DNA of 64,000 nucleotides from positions 72,423 to 136,422 of the forward strand of contig NZ_JBNXUO010000013.1 of assembly GCF_050563535.1 (NCBI RefSeq), given 5' to 3'. Shown piece by piece: positions 44,442 to 51,840 of the stretch; position 1 is the first letter of the stretch, and each line of letters starts with the position of its first letter. Source of the DNA: Falsiroseomonas sp050563535 (GTDB lineage Bacteria; Pseudomonadota; Alphaproteobacteria; Acetobacterales; Acetobacteraceae). Under the pieces are notes generated by a model, which saw nothing but the letters and a program-made list of their open reading frames with translations, was not told the DNA's origin and searched no databases. Both the position numbers and the translations under genes were made by a program.

Positions 44442-45253
44442 GCCATCGCCGCCTGCAGGTCGAAGACCGGGCCTTCCGCGCAGACGCGCAGGTTCACCAC
44501 CGCGCCGCCCTCCCCCCGGATCTGCCGCACGCAGCAGAAGCACATGCCGAGCCCGCAGCCCATCTGCTGTTCCAGGGCCACCTGACCGGGAATGCCGCAT
44601 TCGGCGGCAAGCCGCTGCAGCAGCAGGAACAGCCGGTTCGACCCGCAGGTGAAGACCGCATCCGGCCGCGCGGCGGCGAAGCGCGCGCGCAGCAGCGCCT
44701 CCACCCGCGCCGGGTCGCTGCCGCCATCCTCGTCGAGCACGGGGTGGATGACCGCGCCCGACCCGCCCGCGAATTCCTCCGCCATCAGGTCCGCCGCAGC
44801 CCGCGCGGACAGCACGGCCTCCACCGCGATGCCCTGCGCTGCCGCCGCGACGGTCAGCGGCGCGAGGGTGGCGAGCCCGACGCCGCGCGCCAGGATCAGG
44901 ATGCGCCGCCATCCCGGCTCCAGCCGGAAACCCCGGCCGAGCGGCCCGAGGACGGACAGCGCATCCCCCGCCCGCAGCCCCGCCAGCGCCGCCGTGCCGC
45001 GCCCCTTCACATGGAACAGGAAGCCGAGCGGCACGCCCGCCCCGCAGCGCCAGATGCTCATCGGCCGGCGCAGATAGGGACCGCCCCCGGCGCCGTCCCG
45101 GCAGAGCAGGTGGAAGAACTGCCCGGGCCGGCTGCGCGCCGAGAGGTCCGGCGCATCCAGCACCAGGCGGTGGTAGCGACGCCCCACCGGCGCGCTGTCC
45201 AGAACCGTCACGCTGCGCTCGGCCACCGGGAAGGCGGCCGCACCGAGGTCCAT
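44435..45253 (-). CDS. pyrK: Dihydroorotate dehydrogenase electron-transfer subunit (PyrK-like)
   Basis: 272 residues. FAD/NAD-binding ferredoxin-reductase fold: RYHRLVLDAPDLSARSRPGQFFHLLC, YLRRPMSIW, then the NAD region ILILARGVGLATLAPL and FTCGSNRLFLLLQRLAAECGI. The C-terminal [2Fe-2S] motif is MGCGLGMCFCCVRQI...LRVCAEGPVF with four Cys. PyrK passes electrons from class 1B PyrD to NAD. ATG 45253 is chosen because the frame upstream loses coding bias. It heads a minus-strand operon with pyrD, and diverges from the M20 gene. Confidence 0.92.
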   Translation of the reverse strand: MDLGAAAFPVAERSVTVLDSAPVGRRYHRLVLDAPDLSARSRPGQFFHLLCRDGAGGGPYLRRPMSIWRCGAGVPLGFLFHVKGRGTAALAGLRAGDALSVLGPLGRGFRLEPGWRRILILARGVGLATLAPLTVAAAAQGIAVEAVLSARAAADLMAEEFAGGSGAVIHPVLDEDGGSDPARVEALLRARFAAARPDAVFTCGSNRLFLLLQRLAAECGIPGQVALEQQMGCGLGMCFCCVRQIRGEGGAVVNLRVCAEGPVFDLQAAMAW

Positions 45254-45278
45254 CGCCCCTGTCCTGCTGCTGGCCTGC

Positions 45279-45307
45279 GATGTTCGGGCCCGGGGGGTGG
45301 AAGTCAA
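45279..45307 (-). promoter_or_regulatory. Possible promoter of the pyrK-pyrD operon
   Basis: Minus strand TTGACT (45307-45302), 17 bases, AACATC (45284-45279), in the 97-base divergent gap. Good -35, weak -10. Confidence 0.35.
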
Positions 45308-45350
45308 GCGCGGCTTGTCCGCGCCGCCCCGCCGGGGGAGAGTGCCGCCC

Positions 45351-46652
45351 ATGGATGCCCCGCCGGCCGACCCGCCGCCCGCCATCGCGCCCGACCTGGC
45401 CGCGATGGCCCGCGACCTGTTCGAGGAACTGCGCGCCGCCCATCACGACGGCACCGGCATCACGCGCGAGACATATGGCGCGGGGGAGACGGCGGCGATG
45501 CGCCGGATCGAGGCGATCGCCCGAAGCGCCGGGCTGGACTGCGCCTGGGACGCCGCCGCCAATCTCCGCATCAGCCTGCCCGGCACCGACCCCGCGCTGC
45601 CGGCTGCCGCCTGCGGCTCGCACCTCGACAGCGTGCCGCAGGGCGGCAACTTCGACGGCGCGGCGGGCGTCATCGCCGGGCTTCTCGCCCTGCTCGAGGC
45701 GCGGCGCGGGCCGCCCCTTCACCGCACGCTGCACCTGTTCGTGATGCGCGGCGAGGAAAGCGCCTGGTACGGCCGCCCCTATCTCGGCTCCTCCGCGCTG
45801 TTCGGGCGGTTCGACCCGGCCTGGCTGGACCTGCCCTGCCTGCGCGACCCCGCGCTGACGCTGCGCGCGGCCATGCGGCGCGAAGGCGCGGACACCGAAG
45901 CGGTGGCGGCGGGGGCGCGGCTGCTAGACCCTGCCACCCTGTCCCATTTCGTCGAGCTGCACATCGAGCAGGGGCCGGTGATGGTGGCGCGCGGCGTGCC
46001 GGTCGGCCTCGTCTCCGGCATCCGCGGCAACCACCGCCACCCCGCGGCGCGCTGCACCGGGGAGGCCGCGCATTCCGGCGCCGTGCCACGCTGGCTGCGG
46101 CGGGACGCGGTGCTGGGGGCGGCGGACTTCGCCATGCGGCTCGACGCCAGCTGGCGCACGCTGCTGGAACGCGGCGAGGACCTGGTGATGACCTTCGGCA
46201 TCTTCACGACCGACCCGAAGGAACACGCGATGACGCGCGTGCCCGGCGAATGCCGCTTCACCCTGGAATACCGGAGCGAGAGCGAGCGGACGCTCGACGA
46301 CTTCCTGGCGCTGGCGGAAGCCGAGGCCGCCGATGTGGGGCGCGAGAGGCGGGTGCGGATCGACCTCGGCCCCGGCGTGCGCACGCCGCCCGCGGTGATG
46401 GACCCCGGCCTGCTGGGCCACGCCCGTGCGCTGTGCCGCAGCGCGGGCATCCCGCATGAGGTGCTGGCCAGCGGCGCGGGGCATGACGCGGCGATCTTCG
46501 CCAATGCCGGCGTGCCCGCGGCGATGGTCTTCGTCCGCAACGAGCACGGCAGCCACAACCCGGCGGAGGCGATGGAGTTCGGGGACTTCCTGACGGGCGC
46601 CGCCGTGCTGCGGTCGGTCCTGCTGACGGGGGCGGAGGCGATCGGCCGATGA
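45351..46652 (+). CDS. M20 family Zn hydrolase, N-carbamoyl amino acid/ureidopropionase type
   Basis: 433 residues. The catalytic-metal motifs are AACGSHLDSVPQGGNFDGAAGV, VMRGEESAWYG (Glu-Glu) and LHIEQGPVMVARGVPVGLV, followed by GHDAAIFANAGVPAAMVFVRNEHGSHNP at the C-terminus. This is the Zaa-type hydantoinase/carbamoylase subfamily of M20, which cleaves the N-carbamoyl bond of ureidopropionate, allantoate or N-carbamoyl amino acids. Here HIEQGPVM is intact and GNHRHP replaces the usual GNADHA-type dimer-interface His region. It is co-translated with pyrE (ATGA). Confidence 0.9.
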   Translation: MDAPPADPPPAIAPDLAAMARDLFEELRAAHHDGTGITRETYGAGETAAMRRIEAIARSAGLDCAWDAAANLRISLPGTDPALPAAACGSHLDSVPQGGNFDGAAGVIAGLLALLEARRGPPLHRTLHLFVMRGEESAWYGRPYLGSSALFGRFDPAWLDLPCLRDPALTLRAAMRREGADTEAVAAGARLLDPATLSHFVELHIEQGPVMVARGVPVGLVSGIRGNHRHPAARCTGEAAHSGAVPRWLRRDAVLGAADFAMRLDASWRTLLERGEDLVMTFGIFTTDPKEHAMTRVPGECRFTLEYRSESERTLDDFLALAEAEAADVGRERRVRIDLGPGVRTPPAVMDPGLLGHARALCRSAGIPHEVLASGAGHDAAIFANAGVPAAMVFVRNEHGSHNPAEAMEFGDFLTGAAVLRSVLLTGAEAIGR

Positions 46653-47335
46653 TGACGGACCAGGCCGCGATCGGCCGCCGCACCGCGCAGATCCTGCTCG
46701 ACACCGGCTGCATCCTGCTGCGGCCGGACCGGCCTTTCGTCTTCTCCTCCGGCTGGGCGAGCCCGGTCTACCTCGACATCCCGCGCGCGCTGTCCTTCCC
46801 GCTGGCCCGCGCCGCGCTGCTGCGGGGGGCGGAGACGCGCATCCTGTCGGAGGTCGGCTTCGACGGATTCGACTGCGTGGCCGCCACCGAACAGGGCGGC
46901 ATCGCCATCGCGGCGATGCTGGCGGAACGCTTCCACCTGCCCTTCGTCACCGTCCGCCGCCGCGCGCAGGGCTTCGGCAACGACGCGCATATCGAAGGCG
47001 CGCTGCGGCCGGGCGCGCGGGCGCTGCTGGTCAGCGACGTCACCACCGACGGGCGCAGCAAGGCCGGCTACTGCCGCGCGCTGCGCCGCGCGGGGGCGGA
47101 GGTGACGCAGATCTTCGTGCTGTTCAAATACGGCATCTTCGACCGCGTGGTGACCGACATCGCCGATGTCGGCGCGCGGCTCTTCGCGCTCGCGACCTGG
47201 GAGGATGTGCTGCCCGAGGCGGAATCGCGCGCCGCCCTCCCGGCCGACGCGGTGGCGGAGTTGCGGCGCTACCTCGCCGATCCCGTCGCCTGGTCGGCGG
47301 CCCGCGGCGGGCTTGCGGCACCGCCCGCGGCATGA
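46649..47335 (+). CDS. pyrE: Orotate phosphoribosyltransferase
   Basis: 228 residues. GCILLRPDRPFVFSSGWASPVYLDIPRALSFP, then the PRPP loop ALLVSDVTTDGRSKAGYCRALRRAGAEV, the alphaproteobacterial variant (TTDGRSK in place of TTGGS). It converts orotate and PRPP to orotidine monophosphate. The ATG overlaps the M20 stop (ATGA) and its stop overlaps the SDR start (ATGA), so three genes are coupled. Whether this copy serves de novo synthesis or orotate salvage cannot be told from one window. Confidence 0.93.
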   Translation: MMTDQAAIGRRTAQILLDTGCILLRPDRPFVFSSGWASPVYLDIPRALSFPLARAALLRGAETRILSEVGFDGFDCVAATEQGGIAIAAMLAERFHLPFVTVRRRAQGFGNDAHIEGALRPGARALLVSDVTTDGRSKAGYCRALRRAGAEVTQIFVLFKYGIFDRVVTDIADVGARLFALATWEDVLPEAESRAALPADAVAELRRYLADPVAWSAARGGLAAPPAA

Positions 47336-48081
47336 GCCGGCGCGTCATCCTCGTCACCGGCGCGGCATCCGGGATCGGTGCCGCCTGCTGCCGGCGGCTG
47401 GCCGGCCCGGACAGCGCCGTGCTGGTCCACACGCGGAAGAACGCGGAGGGCGCGGCGCGCGTCGCGCAGGCGGTGCGGGATGCGGGCGGGCAGGCCGCGG
47501 TGATGCTGGGCGACATCGCCGACCCGGCGCTGCCGGAGGCGCTGGTGGCGCGCGCGGCCGACGAGTTCGGCGGGCTCGACGTGCTGGTGGCGGCCGCCGG
47601 CTTCGCCGACCGCACGCCCTTCGCCGGCGCCGCCGACGCGGTCTTCGCGAAGTCGCTGGATGCCGTGCTGTGGGGCTTCCTGCGGACCGCCCGCGCGGCG
47701 CTGCCGCACCTGGCGGGGCGGCGGGCGCCGCGGATCGTCGCGGTGTCGTCCTTCGTCGCGCATGTCTTCCGCACCGATGTCGCGACTTTCCCCGCCAGCG
47801 CCGCGGCCAAGGCGGGGGTGGAGGCGCTGGTGCGCGCCCTGGCGGTGGAGGCGGCGCGGTCCGGCATCACGGTGAACGCCGTGGCGCCGGGCTACACGCG
47901 CAAGGACCCGGGCGCCCATGCGGCGCTGAGTGCGGCGCAGTGGGAGGAGGTGGTGGCAAGGATCCCGATGGGTCGGCTCGGCACGCCCGAGGACGTGGCG
48001 GCGATGGTCGCCTTCCTGGCCTCGGCCGAGGCCGGCTACGTGACCGGCCAGGTGATCCATGTGAATGGCGGGCTGATCTAG
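47332..48081 (+). CDS. SDR family protein lacking the catalytic Tyr
   Basis: 249 residues with the standard Rossmann start VTGAASGIGAACCRRL, AAAG, and IVAVSSFVAHVF (catalytic Ser present), but the YxxxK position reads PASAAAKAG, so Ser replaces Tyr while Lys is kept. The C-terminus (GYVTGQVIHVNGGLI) is complete, so the gene is not truncated. It may be a non-reductase SDR, a different catalyst, or recently inactivated. It is the third coupled gene of the M20-pyrE operon. Confidence 0.9.
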   Translation: MSRRVILVTGAASGIGAACCRRLAGPDSAVLVHTRKNAEGAARVAQAVRDAGGQAAVMLGDIADPALPEALVARAADEFGGLDVLVAAAGFADRTPFAGAADAVFAKSLDAVLWGFLRTARAALPHLAGRRAPRIVAVSSFVAHVFRTDVATFPASAAAKAGVEALVRALAVEAARSGITVNAVAPGYTRKDPGAHAALSAAQWEEVVARIPMGRLGTPEDVAAMVAFLASAEAGYVTGQVIHVNGGLI

Positions 48082-48110
48082 CGCCCCGTCCGCGCGGGCG
48101 AGATCGCCGT

Positions 48111-48136
48111 CCCTCCCCCGCCGGGGCGGGGGAGGG
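48111..48136. terminator. Bidirectional hairpin terminator between SDR and solute receptor
   Basis: CCCTCCCCCG (48111-48120), loop CCGGGG, CGGGGGAGGG (48127-48136): a perfect 10-bp stem in a convergent gap. CTTTCC follows nearby on the plus strand (48142). It is the likely terminator for both operons. Confidence 0.6.
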
Positions 48137-48147
48137 GGCGGCTTTCC

Positions 48148-49740
48148 TCAGTTCCCGCGCATGCGGACGTGGCGCAGTTCCAGGTCCTCCTGCACGCGCA
48201 TCGTGAAGTCGGCCACCGTGTCGCGCACCGCGAAGACCTGCGGCTCCTGGTGGAGCGGGATCATCGGCAGCAACTCGCGGAAGCGGGCCCAGTACTGGGC
48301 GGCCAGTTCCTGCCGGCGGGGATCCTGCGGGGAGATGGTGCCGATCTCCCGCGCCAGCGCGTTCATCTGGTCGTCGCGGAAGCGGCCCCAGTTGAAGCTG
48401 CCCTCGCCCAGCAGTTCGCGCGCGGGGTTGGTGATGTCGAAGTTCCCGGGCGTCCAGCCGAGCATGTAGAACTGGTACTCGCCGTTGCCGCCGCCCTGCA
48501 GGTGGCGCCCGAAGGGCACCGCGTTCAGCCGCGCCTGGATGCCGACGCGCTGCAGCATCGCCACCGCCGCCTGGCAGATCGCCTCGTCGTTGACGTAGCG
48601 GTTGTTCGGGCAGTTCAGCGTCAGGCGGAAGCCGTTCGGGTAGCCGGCCTCGGCCAGCAGGCGGCGCGATGCGTCGGGGTCGAAGGGCAGGCGCTCATTC
48701 GCGGCGGCGACGAAGCCGCCGATCGCCTGGCCGATCGGGATGCCGGCGGCGACGGTGGAGTTGCGCAGGACCACGCGGGTGATCGTGCCCATGTCGATCG
48801 CCTGGTACATCGCCCGGCGCACGCGCACGTCGCGCAGCGGGTTCGGGCGGCCGGGCTCGTCCAGGCTCTCGGCGCGGTCCACGTCCATCGCGAAGTAGAT
48901 GCTGCGCGCGGTCGGGCCCGGCATCAGGCGCACGCCGGCCGTCTGCTGCACGCGCGGCATGTCCTGGAGCGGGACGTGGTACATGATGTCGAGCTCGCGC
49001 GACAGCAGCGCGGCCACGCGCGTCGGCGCCGAGGCGATCGGGCGGAACACGGCGCGGGTGATGCCGTGCGTCATCGCCGCCGCGTCCCAGTATTGCGGGT
49101 TCGGCACCAGCACGGTCCGCTCGTCCGCCAGGCGTTCCACCACGCGGAAGGGCCCGGTGCCGTTGGCGTTCAGCTGCGGGAAGGCGGTGGCGGCGCCGGG
49201 CTGGCCGGCGCGGGCCACGGCCATGGCGTTGTTCGCCTGCACCCAGGCGCTGTTCATGATGAAGAACAGCGTCAGGTCCTGCAGCAGGATCGGGTTCGGG
49301 CCGCGGGTGTCCATCTCCACCGTGAAGTCGTCGATGGCGCGCACGGCGGTGACGGATTGCAGCGTGTAGGCCATGTCGTTCTGGCGCACGCGCTCGGCGG
49401 ACATCACGACATCGGCGGCGGTGAAGGGCTCCCCGCCATGGAAGCGGACGTTGCGGCGCAGGTGGAAGCGCCAGGTGGTCGGGCTCGGCTGTTCCCACCG
49501 CTCGGCCAGCGCCGGGCGCACGCTGCCGTCGGGCTGGCGCTTCACCAGCGGCTCGTAGACATTCTCCTTCATCGTGTTCGTCACGCCGTGGTTGTTGGCG
49601 TGCGGGTCGAGGCCGAGGATGTCGTTCGCGGTGGCCCAGGTGAAAGTGGTGGCCCGGGTGGGCGCGCCGGCGAGCATCGCGCCCAGCGCGGCGGCGCAGA
49701 CGGCGCCGCGCAGCAGGGCGCGGAAGGGCATCTTGGGCAT
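48148..49740 (-). CDS. ABC transporter substrate-binding protein (oligopeptide/nickel type, SBP family 5)
   Basis: 530 residues with a signal peptide ending near residue 30 (AAALGAMLAGAPTRA). DILGLDPHANNHGVTNTMKENVYEPLVKRQPDGSVRPALAERWEQPSPTTWRFHLRRNVRFHGGEPFTAADVV is the SBP_bac_5 signature, and IPLHQEPQVFAV lies near the end. These proteins feed Dpp/Opp-type permeases with peptides, opines, glutathione or nickel. No permease or ATPase genes follow it here, so it is an orphan receptor or its transporter is elsewhere. It is 78 bases downstream of the AI-2E permease gene. Confidence 0.92.
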   Translation of the reverse strand: MPKMPFRALLRGAVCAAALGAMLAGAPTRATTFTWATANDILGLDPHANNHGVTNTMKENVYEPLVKRQPDGSVRPALAERWEQPSPTTWRFHLRRNVRFHGGEPFTAADVVMSAERVRQNDMAYTLQSVTAVRAIDDFTVEMDTRGPNPILLQDLTLFFIMNSAWVQANNAMAVARAGQPGAATAFPQLNANGTGPFRVVERLADERTVLVPNPQYWDAAAMTHGITRAVFRPIASAPTRVAALLSRELDIMYHVPLQDMPRVQQTAGVRLMPGPTARSIYFAMDVDRAESLDEPGRPNPLRDVRVRRAMYQAIDMGTITRVVLRNSTVAAGIPIGQAIGGFVAAANERLPFDPDASRRLLAEAGYPNGFRLTLNCPNNRYVNDEAICQAAVAMLQRVGIQARLNAVPFGRHLQGGGNGEYQFYMLGWTPGNFDITNPARELLGEGSFNWGRFRDDQMNALAREIGTISPQDPRRQELAAQYWARFRELLPMIPLHQEPQVFAVRDTVADFTMRVQEDLELRHVRMRGN

Positions 49741-49818
49741 TCCTGTCGTTCCCGTTTCGGTGGGGCGCGGAAGATGCGTTAAGCCGGGTTCATCTGTCCA
49801 GCGCGGGCCGCGGCGCCA

Positions 49819-51708
49819 TCACGCCGCGGCGCCGCGCGGGCCGGCCGGGGCATCGGCCGCCCCAGGGGACGTTGGGGCGGGCGCCGGGGCGGGGGCCGGG
49901 GGCGCCGCCTCCGCGGTCGCTTCCGCCTGGCAGAGCGCGATCACCTCCCGCACGGAGGTGACGATGCTGTCCGCGGCGCCGCCGGGCGCGCCCCCCTGGG
50001 CGCGCAGTTCCGCCAGCATCGGGCTGTCCGCCGGCGCATGCCAGAGGCCGAGCACGACCTGCACGCCCGGCACCTGACGGCGCAGGCGGCGCAGGAAGTA
50101 GCGCGCGGCGGTGGCGCTGCTGCCCTCCTCCAGCACCGACAGGCAGCACAGCCGCACCCGGGCGGGGTCGAGCCGCGGGTCCGGCTCGCCCTCCAGCACG
50201 CCGCGCGGGATCGGAGTGGCGCCGAAGCCGGCCTGGGCCAGCGCCTGCGCCGCGACCGCGGCGGCCAGGTCGTCCAGCCGGCCGCGCCCGGGCACGCAGA
50301 GCACCGCGCCCGGCTCCCGCCAGGCGGCGGGCAGCTGCGATTCGCTCTCGGCCCTCGGCGTCTCCGCCAGTTCGTCGAGCAGCGCCTCGACCTGCGCGCG
50401 CACCACGTCCAGCCTCTCCGGCTCCAGCACCTCGCGCGACCAGTCGGCCTCGGCCAGCGCCAGGCCGCGCAGCGCCACCTCGTCGTGCCAGGCCACCAGC
50501 GACCCGCCCTCGCGCAGATGCGTCCGCGCCTGCGCCACCAGCGCATCGGCATCGCCTTCCAGCGCGCGCTGGTAGAAGCTTTCCTCCGGCGCGAGCGGCG
50601 GCTTGTTGCCCAGCATCACGTCAAGGAATTCCAGCTGCGGGACGTGGCGCCCCAGCACCACCAGCAGCACCGTCAGCGGCGTCGCCAGCAGCAGCCCGAT
50701 CGGGCCCCACATGAAGGTCCAGAAGGTGGCCGCCAGGATGACCGAAAGCGGCGACAGCCCGGTGGACCGGCCGAAGATCAGCGGCTCCGCCAGCTGCCCC
50801 ATCAGCGGCTCGCTCACCAGGAACAGCACCAGCACGGCGATCGCCAGCCCCCATCCCGGATCGGCCGCGAGCGCGAGGATGACCGGCGGCACCACCGCGA
50901 TGAAGGTGCCGACGAAGGGGACGAAGCGCATCAGCCCCGCCAGCAGCCCCCACAGCAGCGCGCCGGGCAGGCCCAGCACCCACAGCACGGCGGCGATGAC
51001 CACGCCGAAGGCCGCGTTCAGCGTCAGCTGCGACAGGAACAGCCGCGACAGGCGATGCGCCGCGTCGTCCATCGCCCCCATGGTGCGGTGCAGGTCGCGC
51101 GCGCCTGCCAGCCGGATCAGCCGGTCGCGCAGGTCCTCCCTGTACAGCAGGATGAACAGTGCGAAGACCACGACGATGCCGGCCGTCGCCAGCGGCTCCA
51201 GCACCGGTTCCGCCACATGCGCCAGCACGTCGAGAGGGGATGCGCCGGGCGCCACCGGGGCGGGGGCGGGCGGCCGGAACGGATCAACCCCGCGCGAGAA
51301 GATGTCGGTGATGCCCTTCAGACCGGCTTCCGCCTGGGCGACCAACTCGTCGAGCCTCAGCGCCTCGAGCTTGGCGCCCATCACGCTGGCATAGCGCGGC
51401 AGGTCCCCCGCCAGGGCCGCGACCTGGCGCACCACCATCACCGCCAACGCGACGATGACGCCGACGCCCGCCAGCACCGCCAGCAGCACCGCTGCCACCC
51501 GCGGCAGCCCGAGCCGGCCCAGCAGGCCCGCCAGCGGCGCCAGGACGAAGGCCATCAGCACCGCCAGCACCAGGGGCACGAACAGGTCCCGCCCGAGATA
51601 GAGCGCCGCCACCACCAGCGCGCCCGCGACGAGCGCGAACAGGTTCGAATGCGGCACCCCGGCGACGGCGATGCCGCGTCGGGAACGGTCGGGCGGCCTG
51701 ATCTCCAC
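49819..51708 (-). CDS. AI-2E family transporter with long soluble C-terminal domain
   Basis: About 629 residues. The permease part (residues about 1-370) shows FVPLVLAVLMAFVLAPLAGLLGRLGLPRVAAVLLAVLAG, LRDRLIRLAGARDLHRTMGAMDDAAHRLSRLFLSQLTLNAAFG and GLLAGLMRFVPFVGTFIAVVPP, typical of the UPF0118/AI-2E family. After it come about 250 cytoplasmic residues with a Rossmann-like pattern (AVLCVPGRGRLDDLAAAVAAQALAQAGFGATPI, VRLCCLSVLEEGSS, QVVLGLWHA), then a Pro/Ala tail. GTG 51708 is chosen because the 18 codons upstream have about 60% GC at the third position, against about 95% after it. Confidence 0.85.
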   Translation of the reverse strand: MEIRPPDRSRRGIAVAGVPHSNLFALVAGALVVAALYLGRDLFVPLVLAVLMAFVLAPLAGLLGRLGLPRVAAVLLAVLAGVGVIVALAVMVVRQVAALAGDLPRYASVMGAKLEALRLDELVAQAEAGLKGITDIFSRGVDPFRPPAPAPVAPGASPLDVLAHVAEPVLEPLATAGIVVVFALFILLYREDLRDRLIRLAGARDLHRTMGAMDDAAHRLSRLFLSQLTLNAAFGVVIAAVLWVLGLPGALLWGLLAGLMRFVPFVGTFIAVVPPVILALAADPGWGLAIAVLVLFLVSEPLMGQLAEPLIFGRSTGLSPLSVILAATFWTFMWGPIGLLLATPLTVLLVVLGRHVPQLEFLDVMLGNKPPLAPEESFYQRALEGDADALVAQARTHLREGGSLVAWHDEVALRGLALAEADWSREVLEPERLDVVRAQVEALLDELAETPRAESESQLPAAWREPGAVLCVPGRGRLDDLAAAVAAQALAQAGFGATPIPRGVLEGEPDPRLDPARVRLCCLSVLEEGSSATAARYFLRRLRRQVPGVQVVLGLWHAPADSPMLAELRAQGGAPGGAADSIVTSVREVIALCQAEATAEAAPPAPAPAPAPTSPGAADAPAGPRGAAA

Positions 51709-51840
51709 GTCGTGTCCCTGTTCTGGCGCGCGTTGCGCGGATGCAACGCATCCCGCCCGCATCGGTTCGGGCCGGCGAACCCGCAGGGCGCGGCGGCGCT
51801 ATGGCGACGCGAACACCCCCCCCGAAGGCCACACGCCCCC

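Noticed and set aside
44442..45734. Extension of the dihydroorotate dehydrogenase frame to 740 residues
   Set aside because: The extra part is a shadow of pyrK; the conserved PyrD start LSVRIGGLALANPVM begins at 44441.
51709..51762. ATG start for the AI-2E transporter 18 codons upstream
   Set aside because: Third-position GC falls to about 60% in these codons, compared with about 95% after the GTG at 51708, and no ribosome site precedes the ATG.
50038..51840. Long N-terminal extension of the CHASE3 kinase frame (about 600 residues)
   Set aside because: It lies antisense to the AI-2E permease gene and has shadow composition; the first membrane helix follows the TTG at 51841.
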